Shown piece by piece: positions 9,649 through 18,830 of a DNA stretch of 64,000 nt. Source of the DNA: Shewanella glacialipiscicola (GTDB lineage Bacteria > Pseudomonadota > Gammaproteobacteria > Enterobacterales > Shewanellaceae); the NCBI RefSeq assembly GCF_023283485.1, contig NZ_JAKILU010000005.1, positions 124,001 through 188,000 on the forward strand, read 5' to 3'. The notes under the pieces are model-generated. The model was not told where the DNA came from. It ran no database searches and was given only the letters and a program-made list of their open reading frames with translations. Every line of letters starts with the position of its first letter. Within the stretch, counting starts at the first letter, position 1. The translations under genes and the position numbers were made by a program.

Positions 9649-9682
9649 AAAGCCACCCAAATTAATCTGGGTGGCTTTCTCT
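9649..9682 (+). terminator. Rho-independent terminator of napAB
   Basis: AGCCACCC / GGGTGGCT with loop AAATTAATCT (hairpin 9651-9676) followed by TTCT. It ends the two-gene nap operon. Confidence 0.85.
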
Positions 9683-9769
9683 ATTTACCCCCCTATTAAA
9701 GTAGCTACTTAGCAGTACGCAAGTCAGTGTTCGAGTAAATAAAATCAAAGATAGATATAGCTAATTTTA

Positions 9770-9799
9770 TTGCTGGTTAAAAAACGCTGGCACTATATT
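9770..9799 (+). promoter_or_regulatory. Sigma-70-like promoter for a very short transcript
   Basis: TTGCTG (9770-9775) and TATATT (9794-9799) are separated by 18 bp. A start near 9806 would lead into a Shine-Dalgarno sequence, a 13-codon frame and a hairpin at 9908-9923, with no larger plus-strand gene before the LysR gene at 10160. Confidence 0.45.
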
Positions 9800-9830
9800 G
9801 CTGAGTGATAATTATCGAGAAGGGAAGATT

Positions 9831-9872
9831 ATGTGGGGTTTTAAAAGACGAAGTCAGCACTATGAGGAATAA
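9831..9872 (+). CDS. Possible 13-codon micro-ORF
   Basis: The frame reads MWGFKRRSQHYEE and is preceded by GAGAAGGGAAG with about 5 bp spacing to the ATG, a convincing ribosome-binding site. A sigma-70-like promoter lies upstream and a hairpin (9908-9923) downstream, so this could be a tiny peptide gene or the leader of a short regulatory RNA. Coding potential cannot be judged at this length. It could equally be a chance frame in a small RNA. Confidence 0.3.
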   Translation: MWGFKRRSQHYEE

Positions 9873-9907
9873 AAAATACACTTTAAATTGAAAGCAGAAA
9901 AATAAAA

Positions 9908-9923
9908 CCCAGCCTAGGCTGGG
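9908..9923. terminator. Symmetrical terminator hairpin overlapping the stop codon of a small gene
   Basis: CCCAGCCTAGGCTGGG is a perfect palindrome. On the minus strand it is followed by TTTTATTTTT, a good terminator tail; on the plus strand by TTGACTTGTTGTTTT, a weaker one. The TAG stop codon of the 50-residue minus-strand gene lies inside it. Confidence 0.7.
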
Positions 9924-10066
9924 TTGACTTGTTGTTTTGCTTTATGCAAAACACTCACCGGAGCCGCTTTAATGACTTGCGCCACTTTTGCTGTTTGCAC
10001 CTCTTTTGCCACAGGCATAGCTGCCTGCCACAAAGCACTCACCCATAAACTTGAAGTGGATTTCAT
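9914..10066 (-). CDS. Small protein gene of unknown function (50 residues)
   Basis: The frame begins ATG at 10066 with AGGGGAAT about 5-8 bp upstream, a strong ribosome-binding site, and encodes MKSTSSLWVSALWQAAMPVA followed by a Lys/Val/Ala/Gln-rich tail ending KQQVNPA. It has no Cys and no long membrane helix; the N-terminal 20 residues are moderately hydrophobic and amphipathic, while the rest is basic. Its stop codon lies within a terminator hairpin. It is divergent from the LysR regulator gene starting at 10160, with 93 bp between the two starts, so that regulator may control it. I do not recognise the family. Confidence 0.6.
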   Translation of the reverse strand: MKSTSSLWVSALWQAAMPVAKEVQTAKVAQVIKAAPVSVLHKAKQQVNPA

Positions 10067-10159
10067 CGGTATTCCCCTGTTTTGTTAACAAGGTCAAAGT
10101 AATACTTGAGCCATGATTAGTAAAATGAATAAACTCCATAATATGGATTCCATTTAAGC

Positions 10160-11047
10160 ATGAATATTCCAATCAAGACCTTACAGTGTTTTCTAACCTT
10201 AGTGGAAACCGAAAACTTTACCCGCGCCGCGCAAAAATGTTTTATTACCCAGCCCACACTGAGCAAAATGATCCAAAGGCTGGAAGAAAGTCTAGGCGAA
10301 ACCTTGCTCATCCGTAATAACCAGAAGGTAGTGTTAACTCAAGCAGGGCAGCTATTTGAACACAGTGCACGGGAAATTCTAGGCCAATGGCATAGACTAC
10401 AGGAGGACATGAGCAACCTCAGCGGTCTAAAATCGGGGCGATTACGCTTAGGTGTGTGCCCCATGATGAGTAGTCTTATCATTGGGTTACTCACGAGCTA
10501 TCGTAAGCGTTATCCTGGAGTTGAGCTGCAAATGTATGAGTACGGTGGATTTGGCTGCGAACAAGCCCTGCTCAACAACAGTCTCGATATCGCCTTTACC
10601 GCGCTACCAACAACCCATGAAGCGCAGCTCGTCAATCAACCACTGACTAAGTATCCTTTGCTTGCTTGTGTGCCTGAGGGGCATCCCTTAGCCGAGAGAG
10701 ACCACTTAAATTGGCAGGACTTTGAACCCTATCCTTTCATTCTCTATAACGAAGATTTTTCCCTCGCTAAACTAATTAACCGCCTCAGCCGCAAAGCAGG
10801 TGTTCAGCTCAATATCGCCTTTCGCAGTGGCCAATGGGATTTTCTTGCCGCTATGGTTGAAGCAGACATGGGTGTCGCCATTTTACCTGAGCCTATTTGT
10901 AACCGATTAAGCGCCAGTAAATTAATTTTTAAACCGATGCACCCCGCCATGACATGGGATCTCGCGCTTATTTGGCGGCAAAATTTACCCTTGACCCCTG
11001 CGGCTAATGCTTTACTGGAATTGAGCAAACAAAAAATTGAGCGCTGA
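10160..11047 (+). CDS. LysR-family transcriptional regulator
   Basis: 295 residues. The N-terminal winged helix-turn-helix is canonical: LQCFLTLVETENFTRAAQKCFITQ then TLSKMIQRLEESLGETLLIR shortened across residues ~8-52, with the usual Thr-Gln-Ala-Gly pattern after it. The remaining ~200 residues are a periplasmic-binding-protein-like effector domain. It resembles the CynR/CidR branch, but the effector is not readable. It is divergent from the 50-residue small gene and downstream of napAB. The gene converges on EF-G2, with a bidirectional terminator between them. Confidence 0.92.
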   Translation: MNIPIKTLQCFLTLVETENFTRAAQKCFITQPTLSKMIQRLEESLGETLLIRNNQKVVLTQAGQLFEHSAREILGQWHRLQEDMSNLSGLKSGRLRLGVCPMMSSLIIGLLTSYRKRYPGVELQMYEYGGFGCEQALLNNSLDIAFTALPTTHEAQLVNQPLTKYPLLACVPEGHPLAERDHLNWQDFEPYPFILYNEDFSLAKLINRLSRKAGVQLNIAFRSGQWDFLAAMVEADMGVAILPEPICNRLSASKLIFKPMHPAMTWDLALIWRQNLPLTPAANALLELSKQKIER

Positions 11048-11141
11048 GAAGTCGCACCACAACAGGCGTTATGATAAACAGGGTCAAGGTTGAACTTGGT
11101 CATTAGTCGTAAACGATTTAGCGGAATGTCATCCATAAAAA

Positions 11142-11178
11142 AACCGCTGTTAGCCTAAGGGCCAACAGCGGTTTTTAT
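11142..11178. terminator. Bidirectional terminator between lysR and EF-G2
   Basis: CCGCTGTT / AACAGCGG form the stem (11144-11171). It is followed by TTTTTATT on the plus strand and by TTTTTTT on the minus strand, so it can serve both converging genes. Confidence 0.85.
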
Positions 11179-11211
11179 TAGCTAATTAAATCAGCTAATA
11201 GGAGGCAAGAA

Positions 11212-13305
11212 TTACTTCTTAGCTTCAGCAGCCTTACGTTCTTTAACCTGAGTTACAACTTTCTCAGATACGCTAGCTGGACATTGGCTGTAGTGTGAGA
11301 ACTCCATAGAGAACTGACCACGACCAGAAGTCATTGTACGCAGTGTACCGATATAACCGAACATTTCTGATAACGGTACGTCAGCTTTAACACGAACACC
11401 CGTTACACCAGCAACTTGGTCTTTGATCATGCCACGACGACGGTTTAAGTCACCGATTACGTCACCTACGTTGTCATCTGGGCTGAACACGTCAACTTTC
11501 ATGATTGGCTCAAGAAGTTGTGGTTTAGCTTTAGGTATTGACTGACGGAAAGCGCCTTTAGCAGCGATTTCGAACGCGATAGCTGATGAGTCAACTGCGT
11601 GGAAAGCACCGTCAGTTAATTCGAACTCAACGTCTAACACAGGGAAGCCAGCGATAGTACCTGTGCTCATCATGCTCGCGAAACCTTTCTCAACTGCTGG
11701 CCAGAATTCCTTCGGAACGCTACCACCAACAACTGTAGATTTGAACACAAAACCAGTGTTTGCTTCACCTGGACGGATGATATATTCGATTTTACCGAAC
11801 TGACCAGAACCACCAGATTGTTTCTTGTGTGTGTATTGATCTTCAACCATTTGAGTAATGGTTTCACGGTAAGCAACTTGTGGCTCACCTACAATCAACT
11901 CAACACCATAAGTACGACGTAAAATGTCTACTTTGATATCTAAGTGAAGTTCGCCCATACCTTTAAGGATGGTTTCACCTGAATCTTCGTCAGTTTCTAC
12001 GCGGAATGATGGATCTTCAGCGATCATCTTACCGATAGCCACACCCATTTTCTCACTGCCGCCTTTATCTTTTGGCGCAACAGCGATAGAGATTACTGGC
12101 TCAGGGAACACCATAGCCTCAAGAGTACATGGGTGTTTGATATCACATAAAGTGTGACCAGTTTGAACGTTCTTCATACCCACGATAGCGATAATGTCGC
12201 CAGCTTGAGCAGATTCAATTTCGATACGGTCGTCAGCATGCATTTCGCACATACGGCCGATACGTTCAGTTTTACCCGTTGCGCTGTTCAGGATGGTGTC
12301 ACCCTTCTTCAAACGGCCAGAGTATAAACGTACGAAAGTCAGGGCACCGAAACGGTCATCCATGATTTTAAACGCTAACGCTTTCAATGGTAAATCAGCA
12401 GAAACAATAGCAAACTCGCCAGTTTCATTACCTTCTTCGTCAGTCAGCGGCTGTGGATCAACTTCTTCTGGTGATGGCAAGTAATCAACAACTGCATCAA
12501 GAATAAGTTGCATACCTTTGTTTTTAAAGGCAGAACCACAGTATGTTGGGAACAAAGCCATAGTACGTGTACCAATACGGATACAACGCTTAATGTCTTC
12601 AATAGATGGCTCTTCGCCTTCCATGTAAGCTTCCATGATTGCATCGTCTTGCTCAACAGCAGTTTCGATTAACATTTCACGGTATTCTTCAACCATATCA
12701 ACCATGTCAGCAGGGACATCTTGAATGCTGAAGTTTTCTGGAAGACCTGAGTCATCCCATACGTAAGCTTGACGAGTTAATAGATCAACAACACCTACAA
12801 ATTGATCTTCTGAACCGATTGGCAGAACCATAACCAATGGGTTTGCAGCTAATACGTCTTTAGTTTGCTTAACAACACGCAAGAAGTCAGCACCGATACG
12901 GTCTAACTTGTTTACGAAGATGATACGAGCAACTTCTGAGTCGTTCGCATAGCGCCAGTTAGTTTCTGACTGAGGTTCTACACCGCCGCTACCGCAGAAT
13001 ACACCGATACCGCCATCAAGCACTTTCAGAGAACGGTAAACTTCAACGGTGAAGTCAACGTGTCCTGGTGTATCGATAACGTTGAAACGGTGGTCTTTCC
13101 AGAAGCAGCTTACAGCAGCAGACTGAATGGTAATACCGCGCTCAGCTTCCTGTACCATGAAGTCAGTTGTAGATTCACCATCGTGAGTCTCACCGGCTTT
13201 ATGAATTCGGCCTGTTAGCTTAAGGATACGCTCGGTGGTCGTGGTTTTACCCGCGTCAACGTGAGCGAAGATACCAATGTTTCTGTATTTGGATAATTCG
13301 GTCAT
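11212..13305 (-). CDS. fusB: Translation elongation factor G, second copy (EF-G2)
   Basis: 697 residues. GTPase motifs are [15 protein letters not shown] (G1, ~13-27), DTPGHVDFT (G3, ~78) and NKLDRIGAD (G4, ~132), followed by the EF-G II-V domains with GMGELHLDI (~455) and a C-terminal EF-G_C region. EF-G drives translocation and, with RRF, ribosome recycling. The gene is not in the str operon (no rpsL, rpsG or tuf near), so it is a paralogue; some EF-G paralogues are specialised for one of these two steps or for stress. The symbol fusB follows Shewanella usage and is tentative. Its long upstream region contains an 11-bp inverted repeat. Confidence 0.93.
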   Translation of the reverse strand: MTELSKYRNIGIFAHVDAGKTTTTERILKLTGRIHKAGETHDGESTTDFMVQEAERGITIQSAAVSCFWKDHRFNVIDTPGHVDFTVEVYRSLKVLDGGIGVFCGSGGVEPQSETNWRYANDSEVARIIFVNKLDRIGADFLRVVKQTKDVLAANPLVMVLPIGSEDQFVGVVDLLTRQAYVWDDSGLPENFSIQDVPADMVDMVEEYREMLIETAVEQDDAIMEAYMEGEEPSIEDIKRCIRIGTRTMALFPTYCGSAFKNKGMQLILDAVVDYLPSPEEVDPQPLTDEEGNETGEFAIVSADLPLKALAFKIMDDRFGALTFVRLYSGRLKKGDTILNSATGKTERIGRMCEMHADDRIEIESAQAGDIIAIVGMKNVQTGHTLCDIKHPCTLEAMVFPEPVISIAVAPKDKGGSEKMGVAIGKMIAEDPSFRVETDEDSGETILKGMGELHLDIKVDILRRTYGVELIVGEPQVAYRETITQMVEDQYTHKKQSGGSGQFGKIEYIIRPGEANTGFVFKSTVVGGSVPKEFWPAVEKGFASMMSTGTIAGFPVLDVEFELTDGAFHAVDSSAIAFEIAAKGAFRQSIPKAKPQLLEPIMKVDVFSPDDNVGDVIGDLNRRRGMIKDQVAGVTGVRVKADVPLSEMFGYIGTLRTMTSGRGQFSMEFSHYSQCPASVSEKVVTQVKERKAAEAKK

Positions 13306-13794
13306 GATTCAACTTTAAATGAGTAGTTTAAGGAGTAGACGGAGTATGCGACAAACACCGACACACCGCACATCAGATTATTTAGGCGCATATTGTAAAT
13401 TGGAACCCTGCTCGGCGCAAATGGCTAGAGTACTTTTTCACGACAAAGTCACGTAATAATTTAGCAAAATGCCCGTAAACATAAGTTAAAACAAATAAGT
13501 AAAACACTTCAGCTTATTTTTTAACCTTAAAATAAAAGCCATTAAAAAAGCCTGACATGCGTTAATAATGACATTTTTTAACGGCTTCCAACGGTAATAC
13601 GTTAAAAAATATCGTCATAAGCACTATAGACTAACAATAAAACGGCAAGTAAGCGGCTTAGATAACCGCGCTTAATACCTCAAAATCACCTCCCTTAATC
13701 CGCACTAAACTAGTGCTTGTTTGTTAATAAATAATCGGCCTGCATACTTTTAAACTTGGCATTCAAATTCTGCGCTTATAGCCTTATAAACGTA
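13306..13794. other. 489-bp AT-rich region upstream of EF-G2
   Basis: No credible gene is present. It must contain the promoter of the minus-strand EF-G2 gene, but I cannot fix a unique -10/-35 pair. Its clearest structure is a perfect 11-bp inverted repeat at 13573-13610. Confidence 0.5.
13573..13610. promoter_or_regulatory. Perfect 11-bp inverted repeat upstream of EF-G2
   Basis: ATTTTTTAACG (13573-13583) is matched exactly by CGTTAAAAAAT (13600-13610), with a 16-bp loop. On either strand the second arm is not followed by a U-tract, so it is more like an operator or structured leader than a terminator. It lies about 270 bp upstream of the EF-G2 start codon. Confidence 0.45.
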
Positions 13795-14064
13795 TTATAC
13801 CAATCGTATTAAATATCTGTTCATTCAGCGGGAGTTCAACGCGCTTTAGACAAGGCGAAGGATTGAAGACATAGTGGTGCTCTGTCGAAAGCCTTAAACG
13901 CAGTATAAAGCGCTTTGAAACCCGCCCTTTGGGAGCCTCACAGGTATCCCACTCCCGTGTTGCATTGACTTAAAAGGGAATAACCATTTCTACGCCAATA
14001 CGCCTCGGATTGAAATACCTGTGAGGCTCTGAACTGATTAGATATTTAATGTGATTGGTATTAA
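13795..14064. mobile_element. MITE-like element with about 23-bp terminal inverted repeats
   Basis: The left end TTATACCAATCGTATTAAAT and the right end, whose reverse complement reads TTAATACCAATCACATTAAA, match over about 23 bp with few differences. The roughly 270 bp between them contain no ORF, and internal segments also pair (ACCTGTGAGGCTC near 14018 against GAGCCTCACAGGT near 13933). Small non-coding elements with TACCAATC ends are a known class of intergenic repeats in Shewanella-like genomes, probably mobilised in trans. Only one copy is present in this window, so its repeat status is inferred. Confidence 0.65.
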
Positions 14065-14092
14065 ACTTAAGGGTCACGTTTATCAGATTTAT

Positions 14093-14121
14093 GTAAAAAA
14101 ATACCCGCCATTGGCGGGTAT
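14093..14121 (-). terminator. Terminator of the carboxylase fusion gene
   Basis: TACCCGCCAATGGCGGGTA on the minus strand (14102-14120) followed by TTTTTTT. It lies 35 bp past the stop codon. Confidence 0.85.
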
Positions 14122-14155
14122 CTTCAAACTCATCTGTCTCATTAACCGCTAAGGT

Positions 14156-17100
14156 TTACTCTTCGACGGGTGATACTACGAACAGTAAGTCACCTTGCGA
14201 CACTTGCTGACCATTACTGTTCAGGATGCGCTCAATACGATACTTTTTGTCTTCAGGGTACAAGATTGCACTCTGACGATTAAAGCCGGCTAAGGTCACT
14301 TGCGAGAACATTTTCATCGCTTCTGTCAGTGCAAGCGTTTGATCGACAGTAACTATATCACCTTCTTTAACGAAGTCAGGTTCACCCGGGGCAGAAGAGG
14401 TATAGAAAATACCAGCGCCTTGGGCTAATACTTTCAGCTCGTTACTTTCACCTACACGCAGCGACTCAGTATCGACTTCGACTGTTTCAGCAGCAGCTTC
14501 CATTTCAGCGATCAACGCAGGAATGTCTAGCTCGGCCATTAAGCGTGGCAGATAGTTAGTGTCGTAAACACCTTCGTTGAAGGTACCATCTTTCAGAATA
14601 AGCTTAAGTAACGGAATGTTAGTGGCGATACCTTTTAGCACTACGCTGTTTAAGTATTCATACAGCTTGTTAATCACATCCTCACGGTTTTCACCGCGCA
14701 TGATGATTTGCGCAATCAAGCTATCGTAGTATGGCGACACTTCTTTACCTGGCGCAGCAATCGAAATGATTTCCACATCAGGATGGTCAGGGAACACGCA
14801 CTCAGTGATCTTGCCAGGATTAGGAATAAGTTGCAGTATGCCATGGCTATCGAGCGCCGCTTTCTCAGCCGTCACACGAACTTCCATCGCATAACCAATA
14901 TCTTTTGGCTCTAACGCTTCAATCGAACGGCCAGCAGCAATATCAAACTGGGCGCTAACGATATCGATACCTGAAGTTGCTTCAGTGACTGGATGCTCAA
15001 CCTGTAAACGAGTATTCATTTCCATGAAGTAAACTTCATTGGCATCTAAGTTATAGATAAACTCAACAGTACCCGCGCCCATGTAGTCAGTCGCATCACC
15101 TAAAGCACGGGTATAATCCAACACCCGCTTTTTAAGCTCATCTGGCAACATAGTTGAACCAGACTCTTCAACCACTTTTTGGTTATTACGTTGCACTGAG
15201 CAGTCACGAATACCCAATACCTTGGTATTACCAAACTTATCACGCAGTAATTGCACTTCGATGTGACGTAAAGATGTCACATATTTTTCTAGGTATAAGT
15301 CACCGTTACCGAAAGCAGCGGCCGCTTCTGTCGCCGTTTTTTGGAATAAACCAATCATGTCTTCAGGACGCTTCACAACCTGAATACCTTTACCACCACC
15401 ACCTTGTACCGCTTTAAGCAATACTGGATAGCCGATTTCAGTTGCAACATTCACCGCTTGTTCAGCATTGGTCAAAATACCGTGCGAACCAGGGACAACA
15501 GGGACATTTTGCGCTTGTGATGTCTTAATCGCATTCGACTTGTTACCCATAGTCGTCATTGAATGCACACTTGGGCCAACAAAGTTAACGCCGTTATTCA
15601 CACACAATGCCGCAAACTGAGGGCTTTCAGATAAGAAACCAATACCTGGATGCAAGGCATCAACTTGCTCGTAATCTGCCACTCTTAATACTGAATAAGC
15701 GTTTAAGTAACTTTCATCCGAGGTGTTACCCCCTAAACAAACTAACTTATCAGTGTCTTTTAGCATATCTGCAGGTACAGATGTCATATCAGGATCAGAC
15801 GCGACTAATACCACATTGATATTATTGTCGTGAGCCTTACGGATCAGTTTCACTGCAGTACAACCACGGGCATGAATCAATACTTTATTAATGGGTTTCA
15901 TTAACTTACGTGGATCGTTCTGTATGACCACTTCTTCTTCAACGGCCGCTTCAACCACTAAGGTAGACAGTGCATTGATAATCACGTCGTTAATTTTAAC
16001 CGTTGGCATTGGCATCAGAGGATCGATACCTGCCAGCTGGCTATCTAAAGTGTCGCTAAATGGGTTATGCACTAAGCTCGCCATTGCGCCAGGTACTTTT
16101 GACAGATAGTTCGACAGCGTGGCTGTAGATGGTAGGTAAGCTGGTACCACCATTTGACCCGCGAACGGCATGTTAGTACCTGACAAGTAATAGGTTTGCA
16201 CTAATGGGTGAGTCACAAAGCTCGCCTGTGCACCACCGGTACAGTCACCAAAACCAAACATCAGTACAGGCAATTCGTTATCACGAATAAAGCGCGTAAT
16301 ACGGTCGTTCACAACAGCCATAGAGAACAGTGCCGCAGCACCTTCTTTAGTCTGCATACCACCCGAGCTGATAAAACACACCACAGGTAATTTATGCTTA
16401 GCACACTCGATCAGTAATGCTGAGAATTTCTCGGCACTGGCCATATCAAATGCACCCGCTTGGAATGCCGTGTTAGACACAGCAACACCTACACGGACTT
16501 TTTGACCTTTTTCTTTAAAGTTGGCTATCCCCGTAATCAAACCACAAGGACGAATACCTTTATCTAAAGCATCTTCAATCGATAAACGGAAACCAGGGAA
16601 GTTGAGCAAGTTCGCCGACATCTTGTCGCCATTGATCTCTTCAAAATGGGTAAAGAACTGCTTAACCACATTTTCCCATGTCATGTTGCCTTTACGTTTT
16701 TCGTCACGCAGCACTTTTTGGATTAACAGATCTTGATAACCCATGGTCAAGCGGTTCCAGAAGTCTTTACGACGACCGATACGCACAGGGTTAATTGCGC
16801 CAGTATATTTACTGGTATCGCTCTCGCTATCAAAATACTCAGGCAGTAAACGTTCAAAGAAGTAAGTCAGCACCACGAACAAACTGTCGTTAAGCTGCGG
16901 GAAACCCACGCTCTTCCACTGTTCTACACGCACCAATAAATCGGCACGGTTCGATTGTCCCATGAAGTACTTGAGCCATTTATAAAACTTAGTTTTGTCG
17001 TTCGAGGTATCTTGCGTCGACATTGCATGGTCGATTGACTTGTGCAGTAAGTTGTTCACTGAGTTACGTGACAAACTTTTAGACATCATGGCTTCTTTAG

Positions 17101-18712
17101 CGATTGACGCTAAACTGCCAACAACGTTGTCGTACAGGGCGTTGAAAATGAGAATGTTATGACATTGCCAAATAAAATCTTCGCGCAGCTCTTCATTCAC
17201 CACCACATCGAGCACAGTCAGTTGATTTAGCTCAGGCCATTTAGCTTGAGTTACTGACTTTGGCAGACTTTCTAAGTGCTGAATTAGCCCTTTGAAGTTG
17301 TTGGCCGCGTTGCTCTTCCAACGGTGGTATAAAGACCAGCTAATGTTGAATAGCAGCGCTTTACGTGCTTTTTTATAGTTCTCTTTTGGTTCACCCAAAA
17401 TCAAACGAGTCAGCATGTTACGTTCAGTAGACACTTCATCACGCTTAGCGACAAAGGTAGTCCACAGTTTATTTAAATCTTCGTCATAAACCAGTTTATC
17501 TGGGTTAGATAACCAAGCTTGGAACACACGATCTTGCTCTTGCTGAATACGCGCCAACAAGTCACCTTCTGGCACGCTAGCACGCGACAGACGACCGTAT
17601 TGCTCTTGCGAAATAGAATGGATACGGCTACGTAGCGTCAAATAACGTAAATAACGGTAGGCGCTACCAAACAGGTTATGGTGACTGGTCGGGCTGCTTG
17701 CCACTGCCAATTCTGCGTTCAGTTCCAAAGCCATCAAGTTTTTAGATGGATTTAGGAAACGGGTCAAGCTGCGGTCATAATGCTCACGTAAATCTTTAGA
17801 ATCACGCACAAAATTTATTGCAGCACGCTCAACAGCCTCTACGCTGCTAATAATAGCGCGACGCAGATTGTGCTGACGCTCGTCGCGATCGCCCGGTGAA
17901 AAGTCGATAATACCGTCGATACAACCTGAGGTATAAAGCTCTTCTGGTGATACACCCACAGATTTTGCACATTCTTGCCAAGATAAGTTGTACTTACGGG
18001 CAATACTTTGCATACCTTGCGGTTGAATTGTGTTGAAAATACCATCACGCAGTGACAACAAAATGTTTGCCGCAGCTAATGGAATTGCGCCACCAGAATA
18101 ACCAGCACCGATAACAATACCGACTGTCGGTACGTCAACGTTGGCACTTTCTGCAATGGCTTTAGAAATTGAATGTGCTTGGTTTTGGCTGTTAGCAATT
18201 TCGCCAGCATCCGCGCCTGGTGTGTCAATTAAATAGATAATTGGCATAGATAATTCGGCAAAATGACGAATGGCTTTACAGGCGGCGTAATGATGCTCAG
18301 GCATCCAAGCACCGTTAGCGGTAGTGCGTTCTTGGGCGATAAAGCCAATACGACGAGTGCGTGAACCAAAGTTCAGCTCGACCTCAGCACTGTAAAAAGA
18401 GCCCAAGTGAGTTTCCGTAATCAAACGACCTTTAAGATCGGCAATGATACGCTTTGCACCAGGACGACCTTTATCTTGGGTCGGCTGGATCACTTTAGCA
18501 ACGTAACCGTCGACATCTAATAATGCCAAGTCTTTTAAGTTCGCTTGAATGGCATCCTCATTTAAAAGACCTTTAATTTCTTCTGATAAACTCTGTTTGC
18601 TGTGCTTAGGAAACAGAGAAAAATCCTTTGCCAAGTGCTCGGCCTGTAAAAAAAGCGGATCGGGCGTTTGGGCTTGAGTCATGTGTTTGGGCTGATTATT
18701 GCTGGTCATCAA
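14156..18712 (-). CDS. Single-chain acetyl-CoA carboxylase-like fusion (carboxyltransferase-biotin carboxylase-biotinyl)
   Basis: 1518 residues. Order of domains: AccA-like carboxyltransferase (~40-330, GAGYSGGAIPLAAA near 204), a ~350-residue linker with no recognised motif, AccD-like carboxyltransferase (~700-920, SSGGMQTKEGA near 784), biotin carboxylase (~940-1395, GGGGKG near 1105 and EMNTRLQVEHPVTE near 1234), then a biotinyl domain with EAMKM, the acceptor being Lys1467. The expected activity is biotin-dependent carboxylation of an acyl-CoA, probably acetyl-CoA to malonyl-CoA. The AccD zinc-finger cysteines are not visible. The first biotin-carboxylase motif reads HARGCTA where the usual enzyme has ANRGEIA. 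It is divergent from a LysR gene 118 bp away, a likely regulator. Confidence 0.9.
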   Translation of the reverse strand: MMTSNNQPKHMTQAQTPDPLFLQAEHLAKDFSLFPKHSKQSLSEEIKGLLNEDAIQANLKDLALLDVDGYVAKVIQPTQDKGRPGAKRIIADLKGRLITETHLGSFYSAEVELNFGSRTRRIGFIAQERTTANGAWMPEHHYAACKAIRHFAELSMPIIYLIDTPGADAGEIANSQNQAHSISKAIAESANVDVPTVGIVIGAGYSGGAIPLAAANILLSLRDGIFNTIQPQGMQSIARKYNLSWQECAKSVGVSPEELYTSGCIDGIIDFSPGDRDERQHNLRRAIISSVEAVERAAINFVRDSKDLREHYDRSLTRFLNPSKNLMALELNAELAVASSPTSHHNLFGSAYRYLRYLTLRSRIHSISQEQYGRLSRASVPEGDLLARIQQEQDRVFQAWLSNPDKLVYDEDLNKLWTTFVAKRDEVSTERNMLTRLILGEPKENYKKARKALLFNISWSLYHRWKSNAANNFKGLIQHLESLPKSVTQAKWPELNQLTVLDVVVNEELREDFIWQCHNILIFNALYDNVVGSLASIAKEAMMSKSLSRNSVNNLLHKSIDHAMSTQDTSNDKTKFYKWLKYFMGQSNRADLLVRVEQWKSVGFPQLNDSLFVVLTYFFERLLPEYFDSESDTSKYTGAINPVRIGRRKDFWNRLTMGYQDLLIQKVLRDEKRKGNMTWENVVKQFFTHFEEINGDKMSANLLNFPGFRLSIEDALDKGIRPCGLITGIANFKEKGQKVRVGVAVSNTAFQAGAFDMASAEKFSALLIECAKHKLPVVCFISSGGMQTKEGAAALFSMAVVNDRITRFIRDNELPVLMFGFGDCTGGAQASFVTHPLVQTYYLSGTNMPFAGQMVVPAYLPSTATLSNYLSKVPGAMASLVHNPFSDTLDSQLAGIDPLMPMPTVKINDVIINALSTLVVEAAVEEEVVIQNDPRKLMKPINKVLIHARGCTAVKLIRKAHDNNINVVLVASDPDMTSVPADMLKDTDKLVCLGGNTSDESYLNAYSVLRVADYEQVDALHPGIGFLSESPQFAALCVNNGVNFVGPSVHSMTTMGNKSNAIKTSQAQNVPVVPGSHGILTNAEQAVNVATEIGYPVLLKAVQGGGGKGIQVVKRPEDMIGLFQKTATEAAAAFGNGDLYLEKYVTSLRHIEVQLLRDKFGNTKVLGIRDCSVQRNNQKVVEESGSTMLPDELKKRVLDYTRALGDATDYMGAGTVEFIYNLDANEVYFMEMNTRLQVEHPVTEATSGIDIVSAQFDIAAGRSIEALEPKDIGYAMEVRVTAEKAALDSHGILQLIPNPGKITECVFPDHPDVEIISIAAPGKEVSPYYDSLIAQIIMRGENREDVINKLYEYLNSVVLKGIATNIPLLKLILKDGTFNEGVYDTNYLPRLMAELDIPALIAEMEAAAETVEVDTESLRVGESNELKVLAQGAGIFYTSSAPGEPDFVKEGDIVTVDQTLALTEAMKMFSQVTLAGFNRQSAILYPEDKKYRIERILNSNGQQVSQGDLLFVVSPVEE

Positions 18713-18830
18713 AAGATCCTCTGCTTAGCCTCTGAAAATTTTTAGCCAATAAATATAACTTTGTTATCCCGTCTAATGCCATTAAACTGCGTAAGACGCT
18801 TCGTTCCAAATATGAGACAGTGGGAAAAAC

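Noticed and set aside
9969..10172. 67-codon minus-strand frame overlapping the small gene and the LysR start
   Set aside because: It reads through the LysR promoter in another frame, has no ribosome-binding site and looks like a shadow; the 50-codon frame at 9914-10066 has better support.
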